From NCBI GenBank assembly GCA_910587835.1, contig CAJUNQ010000069.1, forward strand, positions 1 through 28,064: 28,064 nucleotides of DNA. Direction: 5' to 3'. The notes beneath the pieces are model-generated. The model did no database searches, had not been told where the DNA came from, and was given only the letters and a program-made list of their open reading frames with translations. Positions 23,476 to 28,064 of the stretch are shown here, one piece after another. Origin of the DNA: an uncultured Oscillospiraceae bacterium. GTDB lineage: Bacteria; Bacillota; Clostridia; Oscillospirales; Acutalibacteraceae. Each line of letters starts with the position of its first letter. Within the stretch, counting starts at the first letter, position 1. Both the position numbers and the translations under genes were made by a program.

Positions 23476-23666
23476 ATATACATAGGCTTCAGGCGGGGGA
23501 CAAAATGGAAAAAATACCGACAGTTCCCTCTTTGGCAGCTTACCAGAAAGACTTGGCGGAAGTCTAACAGACAGAGGCTGTGCTTCCGCATCACAGAATA
23601 TGGAACAGAACAGGGCGGCGTTTCGCCGGATCAAACTGGAATGGGAGAACCGGAAAGGGGCAGATT

Positions 23667-24230
23667 ATGAAAAATGTCAGCAGAAAACGCAGATTGGAAA
23701 TCAGGATTAACAGAAAGGCGGCAAAGCGCGGGCTGGCGGCTCTGCTGGCAGGCTGTCTGCTGGTGGGGGGCCTTGCGGCCTGCGGGGACAAGGAGAAGGA
23801 CAGCAGCTCCAGCACGGGCTCGGGGCTGGCCTCCATCCCGCCTGTAGCGGCTACCGCCGCGCCCACCCCGGCGGCCACGGCCAAGGCGGTCAAGGTTACG
23901 GCGGACGTGTTGAACGTGCGTAAAAGCGCCTCTACCGACAGCGATATTCTGGGCATGGTGGAGGAGGACGCCAAGCTGGCTCTTCTGTCAGAAACCGCCC
24001 AGGACGGGTGGTATCAGGTGCAGTATGAGGGCGGGCCGGCCTTTGTGTCGGCGGAGTTCGTCCAGGTGGTGGACATCACCATAGAGCAGTATCAGCAGCT
24101 GATGACCGCTCCTACCGCGTCCCCCACCGCGACTCCTGAGGCTGGAGCCACAAATGCTCCCGGCGGCGCCAGCCCCAGTCCTGCGGCCACGGCCAGCCCG
24201 GCTCCGGGCAGTGACGAGGACGGGGAATAG
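23667..24230 (+). CDS. SH3-domain lipoprotein
   Basis: A 187-residue secreted lipoprotein. The start at 23667 follows GAAAGGGG at proper spacing and leads into a basic segment, a hydrophobic stretch (about 22-35) and the lipobox L-A-A-C with Cys39 as the lipid-modified residue. A Ser/Ala/Pro-rich linker precedes one bacterial SH3 domain (about 75-137), recognised by A-D-V-L-N-V-R-K-S-A-S-T-D-S-D-I-L-G near its start and D-G-W-Y-Q-V-Q-Y-E-G-G-P-A-F-V-S-A-E-F-V at its end. The tail is again Ala/Pro/Ser/Thr-rich. Such domains often bind peptidoglycan. It begins an operon with the two RCK proteins that follow; the first starts 5 nt after its stop codon. Its functional link to potassium control is unknown. 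Confidence 0.88.
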   Translation: MKNVSRKRRLEIRINRKAAKRGLAALLAGCLLVGGLAACGDKEKDSSSSTGSGLASIPPVAATAAPTPAATAKAVKVTADVLNVRKSASTDSDILGMVEEDAKLALLSETAQDGWYQVQYEGGPAFVSAEFVQVVDITIEQYQQLMTAPTASPTATPEAGATNAPGGASPSPAATASPAPGSDEDGE

Positions 24231-24235
24231 ACAGA

Positions 24236-24856
24236 ATGAATGTGCTGATTATAGGCGGCGGCCTGCTGGGCCGGGAGACCGCCCAGCAGCTGGACAGTCA
24301 GGGCCACGGCGTGGTAGTGGTGGACGAGAGCCCCGAGCGTCTGGGGCTTTTGGACCCGGGCTTTGGCGGGGTGACTCAGGTGGGCTTTCCCATGGACCTG
24401 AACGTGCTGCGCCGGGCCGGCATTGAGAGCTGCGACGCGGTGGCGGTCACCACAGGAGACGACAACCTGAACATTGCCGTGGGGCAGATTGCGAAAAAGT
24501 ATTTCAAGGTGGAACGGGTTGCCGCCCGTATTTCAGACCCGGCCCGGGAGGACATTTTCGAGCGGGTGGGCCTGCTGACCGTGTGTCCTACCAACATGGC
24601 CGGCGAAAAGCTGGTTACCGAGCTGGTGAGCCCCTGGCAGAGCCGCCAGGTCACCTTTGGCGCGGCCACAGTGGCATTGGAGGTCCAGCCGGTAGAGCGG
24701 CGTTGGTTTGGCCGCACCACCGGAGACGTGGACCTGCCCGAGGGAGGCGTCTTCGGGGTGGTGAAGGAGGACGGGCGGTTTATACTCAAAGAGGCCATCG
24801 GCAATATTCCCCTGAGCGAGGGGGACTCGCTGGTGGTGGCCAGAAAGATCGATTGA
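24236..24856 (+). CDS. Single-RCK TrkA/KtrA-like potassium channel regulator (first of two)
   Basis: A 206-residue cytoplasmic protein with one RCK unit: a Rossmann fold starting M-N-V-L-I-I-G-G-G-L-L-G with the acidic residue at the end of the second strand (V-V-V-V-D), a V-T-T-G-D-D-N-L-N block, then a TrkA-C-like ligand domain ending in L-S-E-G-D-S-L-V-V-A. Single-RCK proteins of this size (KtrA, KtrC) form octameric rings that gate a KtrB-type channel; no ktrB lies beside it. It begins 5 nt after the lipoprotein gene and is followed by a second, sequence-divergent RCK protein. It is shorter than the two-domain TrkA encoded at 12072-13433. Confidence 0.85.
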   Translation: MNVLIIGGGLLGRETAQQLDSQGHGVVVVDESPERLGLLDPGFGGVTQVGFPMDLNVLRRAGIESCDAVAVTTGDDNLNIAVGQIAKKYFKVERVAARISDPAREDIFERVGLLTVCPTNMAGEKLVTELVSPWQSRQVTFGAATVALEVQPVERRWFGRTTGDVDLPEGGVFGVVKEDGRFILKEAIGNIPLSEGDSLVVARKID

Positions 24857-24980
24857 CAGGAAAAGGGCTGGCTGTTGACGGCGAGCGTAGCTGCCGACAA
24901 GCCTCACTGCTGTCGGCTAGCATGGCTGCTGCCGGCCAGCTTTGCTGTGTAACAAAGAGAGGCGGGTGCGGGAAGAGAAG

Positions 24981-25646
24981 ATGAGAATGATTGTGGTGGG
25001 CGGCGGGCAGGCAGGAAAGAGCCTGGCCCGGCTGCTGTTGGAGCGCAGGCATGAGGTCTGCCTGATTGAGAAGGACCGGGCCCGCTGCGTGCAGCTGGCC
25101 GATGAGCTGGACGCGGCGGTGTTTCCTGGGGACGGCACCAATGTGGAGGTGCTGGAAGCCGCAGGAGCCCGGAGAGCGGACTGCGTGATGGCAGTGACCG
25201 GAGTGGACCAGGACAATCTGGTGGCCGCCCAGCTGGCCCAGGGGCATTTCAGCGCGAAAAAGGTTATTGCCCGGGTGAACGACCCCCGCAACACCGAGAC
25301 CTTTCAGGCCCTGGGCATTCCCAATGTGGTCAGCAGCACCGACCTGGTGGTGCAGCTCATCGAGCAGGAGGCTGACCCGGCCCACTTGCACCTCATCGCC
25401 AGCCTGGAACAGGGCAAGGGGGAGATCGTCTCCATGACCCTACCCTACAACACCGCCTGGGAGGCCATGGCCCTGAAGGATGTGAAATTTCCCCAGGGCA
25501 CTTTGGTCATCTCCCTCATCCGGGGAGGGGAGCTGACCATTCCCAACGGCTCCACGGTGCTGCGCCCAGGGGACGAGCTGGTGGCCGTGGCTGAGGAGAA
25601 AAGCCGCCGGGCCCTGCGCCGTGTGCTGGGGGCGGTGAAGGACTGA
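24981..25646 (+). CDS. Single-RCK TrkA/KtrA-like potassium channel regulator (second of two)
   Basis: A 221-residue protein with a Rossmann start M-I-V-V-G-G-G-Q-A-G-K-S, second-strand acid in C-L-I-E-K-D, G-D-G-T-N-x-x-V-L-E-A-A-G, and a TrkA-C domain ending L-R-P-G-D-E-L-V-A-V-A. The frame is open upstream, but the ATG at 24981 directly follows a GGAAGAGAAG purine run. An alternative ATG two codons in is also possible. The 124-nt gap from the previous gene contains a GCCGACA/TGTCGGC inverted repeat (24893-24899 with 24911-24917) without a T-tract. Together with the preceding gene it could form a hetero-oligomeric gating ring, or each could serve a different channel; this is inference. A strong terminator follows. 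Confidence 0.87.
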   Translation: MRMIVVGGGQAGKSLARLLLERRHEVCLIEKDRARCVQLADELDAAVFPGDGTNVEVLEAAGARRADCVMAVTGVDQDNLVAAQLAQGHFSAKKVIARVNDPRNTETFQALGIPNVVSSTDLVVQLIEQEADPAHLHLIASLEQGKGEIVSMTLPYNTAWEAMALKDVKFPQGTLVISLIRGGELTIPNGSTVLRPGDELVAVAEEKSRRALRRVLGAVKD

Positions 25647-25658
25647 CCGTGCGGACAG

Positions 25659-25690
25659 AAAAAGGCCCTGCCTTTTGGCAGAGCCTTTTT
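25659..25690. terminator. Bidirectional terminator between the RCK pair and the DUF4179 gene
   Basis: AAAAAGGCCCTGCC (25659-25672) pairs with GGCAGAGCCTTTTT (25677-25690) with one mismatch and a TTTT loop. Its A-run and T-run flanks suit termination on both strands. Confidence 0.9.
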
Positions 25691-25707
25691 GCTTATCTGT
25701 TGCCTGT

Positions 25708-27396
25708 TTATTCCTCTGCTTCACTGGACACGCACGCGCCGTCGCCGTCCGCTTCCTCCTCGTGGACAACGCTGGGGGGCGGCTCATGCACCTCGCTCTG
25801 GGTGAGGGTGACGGTCTCCTCCATCAGCAGCTCGCTGCTGCTCTTGTCGTAGAGCTTCACCGTTACCGGCTGGCTGGGGTCCAGCGCCACATACAGCTCC
25901 GGGAGGAAGACCATGTAGCTGTCGTGCTCGGAGTCCGGGTAGCGGTCCTCATCCCGGACCGTGGCGGAGCCGTTGGTCAGGTTGTAATACTCATGGTAAT
26001 CTCCGCGATGAAGAATCTCCGGGGAAAATTCCCGGGTGACCAAGGTCTGTCCCTCCTGGCAGAACTCCATCCGCAGGTTCCGGGGGCTGTCGTCCGTCTG
26101 AATATAGATGGTAGGCTTGGACTGGCTCAGGTGGAGAAGCTCCACCTGGTAGCCGCCGCCAAAGCCTCTGACGGCCTCAATGCCGCAGGCATAGTCAAAC
26201 ACCGGCGCAGTGGGTACGTCCTCCGGGCCGCCGACCTGGACTGTGCCCTTCTGGAAGTCCAGAATAAATACAGCCTCCACCTGCTGCGAGCCGTTTTTGT
26301 CAAACAGCCGCCACACTACTTTCCGGTCCTCCTCCGGGTCCAGGCCCGCGTAAACAGAGATCGCCTGTTCTGTGCCGCCCTGGGGGTTGAGGAGGCTGCC
26401 GTGCCCGTGCTGGGCGTGAAGACTTCCCATGTCGATGCCGTCCTCAAAGGTCGCGCCTGCGGCGGGGTTGCGGTACTGGCTGGCGTCGTACTCCACGGTG
26501 ATGCTCAGGGCAGTGGAGCTGGTGAAAGCAGAGACCAGCTTCACGCCTCCCATCTCTATGCCCTGACAGTCGATGGCGCGAAGGTCCGCCTCCTGCTTTT
26601 GGACCGTGAAGCTCAAAGCGAAGGGGCTGGAGTTAATGGTTCCGCTGGTTCCAAAGAAGGAGGAGCCCGGCTCCCACAGCTCCTCAAAGCACAGGGTGAC
26701 GTCCAGACTGTCCGCGCCCTGCAGCCGCTCCGGCACCCGGAAAGCCCGCTGGGTCCGGTATACTCCCTGGCCCATGGGGATAATGTGGTCCTCGCTCAGG
26801 TCTGCAAAGCCCTGGGTGTCAGCCCCAGTATAGTCCGTCTGACCCTGGTCGTTGTGGGGCACCTGGCTCTCGCCGTTGAGAAGGATGTCGTACCCTTTCA
26901 TGTGGCTCACCTGCACACCCTCATAGTCCTGCTCCATTTGAAGTTCCAGGCCGGCGAACACAAAATATCCGTCGTAATATACTTCCTTCAGCTGAACCTG
27001 GAAGGGCTTTTCCAACAGCCCCCCGGCGGGCACAGTGACTGGCTCGCCGCCGCACTCTACCGCCAGGGCCTGAATGCGGTTCTGGTTCTCCTGCCAGTTC
27101 TGGCTGGGGTGCCACTGGCGGTTGATGCTGGCAAACACCCCGCCGACAAGGGGCAGGCTCTCGGCAAAGGCGGGGTTGGCGCTGTTCATGCCCAGCAGCA
27201 GCCCAAAGGCGGCGGCACAGCTGGCGGCGGCTGTCAGCCCTCTGCGGACCCAGGGGGGCAGCCTTCGCCGGGTGGGGACCGTATCGGGCAGCGCGGCATA
27301 TGCCTGGCGCAGCCGGTCCTCCACGGTCTGGGGGACGGCGGGCAGGTCCAGGCGGGCAAGGAGCTCAGGGTCCATGGCACGGCGATGTTGCTTCAT
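25708..27396 (-). CDS. DUF4179 domain anti-sigma factor
   Basis: A 562-residue membrane protein that probably sequesters the sigma factor encoded just upstream. The first ~50 residues are cytoplasmic, with M-D-P-E-L-L-A-R-L-D-L-P followed by V-E-D-R-L-R-Q-A-Y, the expected sigma-binding part. One membrane helix follows (about 52-70), then a large outside domain. The region just after the helix (N-P-A-F-A-E-S-L-P-L-V-G-G-V-F) is characteristic of DUF4179 proteins. The remainder is beta-rich, with a DUF5643-like region possible but unproven. Its start overlaps the end of the sigma gene by 32 nt, implying coupled synthesis. A second Met eight residues in is an alternative start. The signal sensed outside the cell is unknown. 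Confidence 0.85.
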   Translation of the reverse strand: MKQHRRAMDPELLARLDLPAVPQTVEDRLRQAYAALPDTVPTRRRLPPWVRRGLTAAASCAAAFGLLLGMNSANPAFAESLPLVGGVFASINRQWHPSQNWQENQNRIQALAVECGGEPVTVPAGGLLEKPFQVQLKEVYYDGYFVFAGLELQMEQDYEGVQVSHMKGYDILLNGESQVPHNDQGQTDYTGADTQGFADLSEDHIIPMGQGVYRTQRAFRVPERLQGADSLDVTLCFEELWEPGSSFFGTSGTINSSPFALSFTVQKQEADLRAIDCQGIEMGGVKLVSAFTSSTALSITVEYDASQYRNPAAGATFEDGIDMGSLHAQHGHGSLLNPQGGTEQAISVYAGLDPEEDRKVVWRLFDKNGSQQVEAVFILDFQKGTVQVGGPEDVPTAPVFDYACGIEAVRGFGGGYQVELLHLSQSKPTIYIQTDDSPRNLRMEFCQEGQTLVTREFSPEILHRGDYHEYYNLTNGSATVRDEDRYPDSEHDSYMVFLPELYVALDPSQPVTVKLYDKSSSELLMEETVTLTQSEVHEPPPSVVHEEEADGDGACVSSEAEE

Positions 27397-27916
27397 AATT
27401 CTCGCCCTCTCTTTCCAAATATATTTTTTTCAGCCGGTCCCGGCCCCGTTTCAGCCGGGACTTCACCGCCCCCTCCTTCAGCTCCAGCATCCGGGCGATG
27501 TCCCGCACAGGCAGGCCGTCCAGGTAGAACAGGGTCAGCACCAGCCGGTCGTTGTCATGAAGAGCGGCCAGGCTCTCCTGCACGTCCAGGGACAGGTCGC
27601 CGGGCGGGTCCGCCACAGGCTCGGGGGCCTGGTCCAGGGGCAGGGTGCGGCTTCTCTGCCGGAGAATATCCCGGCTGTTGTTGATGAGCACCCGCATGAG
27701 CCAGGTGCGGAAGTATTTGGGCTGGCGCAGATCCCGCAGGTGGCAGAAGGCCTCCAGCACGGTCTCGGCCACCGCATCGGCGGCGTCCTCCTGGTTGTGG
27801 AGGATGGCCAGAGCCGCCCGGGTCAGCGAGAGCTTTTGGGACTCGACCAGCTGGATGAACGCCTCTTTGTCGCCGGTTTGGGCCTGGCGCACCCATTTCT
27901 CTATTAAATCGGCCAT
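27365..27916 (-). CDS. RNA polymerase sigma-70 family (ECF-type) factor
   Basis: A 183-residue sigma factor with only regions 2 and 4, as in ECF sigma factors. Region 2 spans about 8-85, with D-A-A-D-A-V-A-E-T-V-L-E-A-F and P-K-Y-F-R-T-W-L-M-R-V-L-I-N. Region 4 spans about 115-172, with D-R-L-V-L-T-L-F-Y-L-D-G-L-P-V-R-D-I-A and G-A-V-K-S-R-L-K-R-G-R. The start at 27916 follows AGGAGGG 5 nt upstream; an earlier in-frame Met lies in the leader. It overlaps the anti-sigma gene, the usual pairing in which the membrane protein holds the sigma factor inactive. Upstream lies a TGTGGC/GCCACA inverted repeat next to an AT-rich stretch. Confidence 0.93.
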   Translation of the reverse strand: MADLIEKWVRQAQTGDKEAFIQLVESQKLSLTRAALAILHNQEDAADAVAETVLEAFCHLRDLRQPKYFRTWLMRVLINNSRDILRQRSRTLPLDQAPEPVADPPGDLSLDVQESLAALHDNDRLVLTLFYLDGLPVRDIARMLELKEGAVKSRLKRGRDRLKKIYLEREGENYEATSPCHGP

Positions 27917-28064
27917 CTCGTCCCTCCTGTTACAATATATTTGCCCCATAATATGTGGCAGCCAGCCACAGGCTTGGGACATCTCATGCCAAAGCTGTTA
28001 GAATGGGTAGGCAATGGTCTGATTTACAGCTCCAAGAGCGAAACGCTCGTCAGAAAGTCAGTCA
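27917..28064. promoter_or_regulatory. Leader of the sigma factor gene with an inverted repeat
   Basis: TGTGGC (27954-27959) and GCCACA (27965-27970) form an inverted repeat with a 5-nt spacer, beside the AT-rich stretch 27931-27953 (TATTAT and TATATT on the minus strand). No good -35 box was found. It could be an operator or a promoter for the sigma factor itself. No gene was seen to the window edge. Confidence 0.3.

Noticed and set aside
25675..27684. A 669-codon plus-strand open frame opposite the DUF4179 gene
   Set aside because: Low-complexity antisense translation running across two real genes and a terminator, with no ribosome binding site.

Overview
The window looks like chromosome from a GC-rich, spore-forming member of the Clostridia, most likely an Oscillospiraceae gut anaerobe of the Flavonifractor/Intestinimonas type. 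This is inferred from the sporulation genes yqfC, yqfD and ylbJ, strong AGGAGG ribosome binding sites, Bacillota-style operons (phoH-ybeY-dgkA-era, rpsB-tsf), a DUF4830 protein and a sigma factor/DUF4179 anti-sigma pair. No database search was possible.

Layout. 1-270: the start of an AT-rich cytidine deaminase-like gene, unlike its GC-rich surroundings and lying just past the 3' end of guaA. 334-1878: guaA (minus). 2233-4267: a MATE exporter and an Sfp-type phosphopantetheinyl transferase (plus). 4742-5410: a membrane-anchored DUF4830 protein. 5860-10332: a sugar-ABC ATPase (MsmX/UgpC type), a PucR/CdaR-type regulator, then ftsE and ftsX. A 162-bp palindromic MITE sits exactly at the ftsX stop codon, followed by a bidirectional terminator. 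10610-13433: trkA-trkH potassium uptake operon (minus). 13541-14010: three tandem copies of a ~172-bp structured repeat. 14143-16797: divergent sporulation genes ylbJ (minus) and yqfC-yqfD (plus). 16992-20433: phoH-ybeY-dgkA-AbrB-like-era operon. 20492-23212: a double-GNAT acetyltransferase, tsf and rpsB (all minus). 23667-25646: SH3 lipoprotein plus two single-RCK TrkA/KtrA-like proteins. 25708-27916: DUF4179 anti-sigma factor and its sigma-70-family partner (minus).

Most of the content is ordinary housekeeping: GMP synthesis, translation and ribosome biogenesis, cell division, potassium homeostasis and sporulation. The unusual signals are the 172-bp repeat array, the MITE that now supplies the last base of the ftsX stop codon, a foreign-looking segment at the guaA 3' end, and a structured 5' leader on rpsB-tsf.

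Two genes 1.8 kb apart (rpsB and the GNAT gene) each need one extra base to read through. Because rpsB is essential, at least that lesion is more likely a sequencing or consensus error than biology, so single-base accuracy in 20.5-23.7 kb should be treated with caution.
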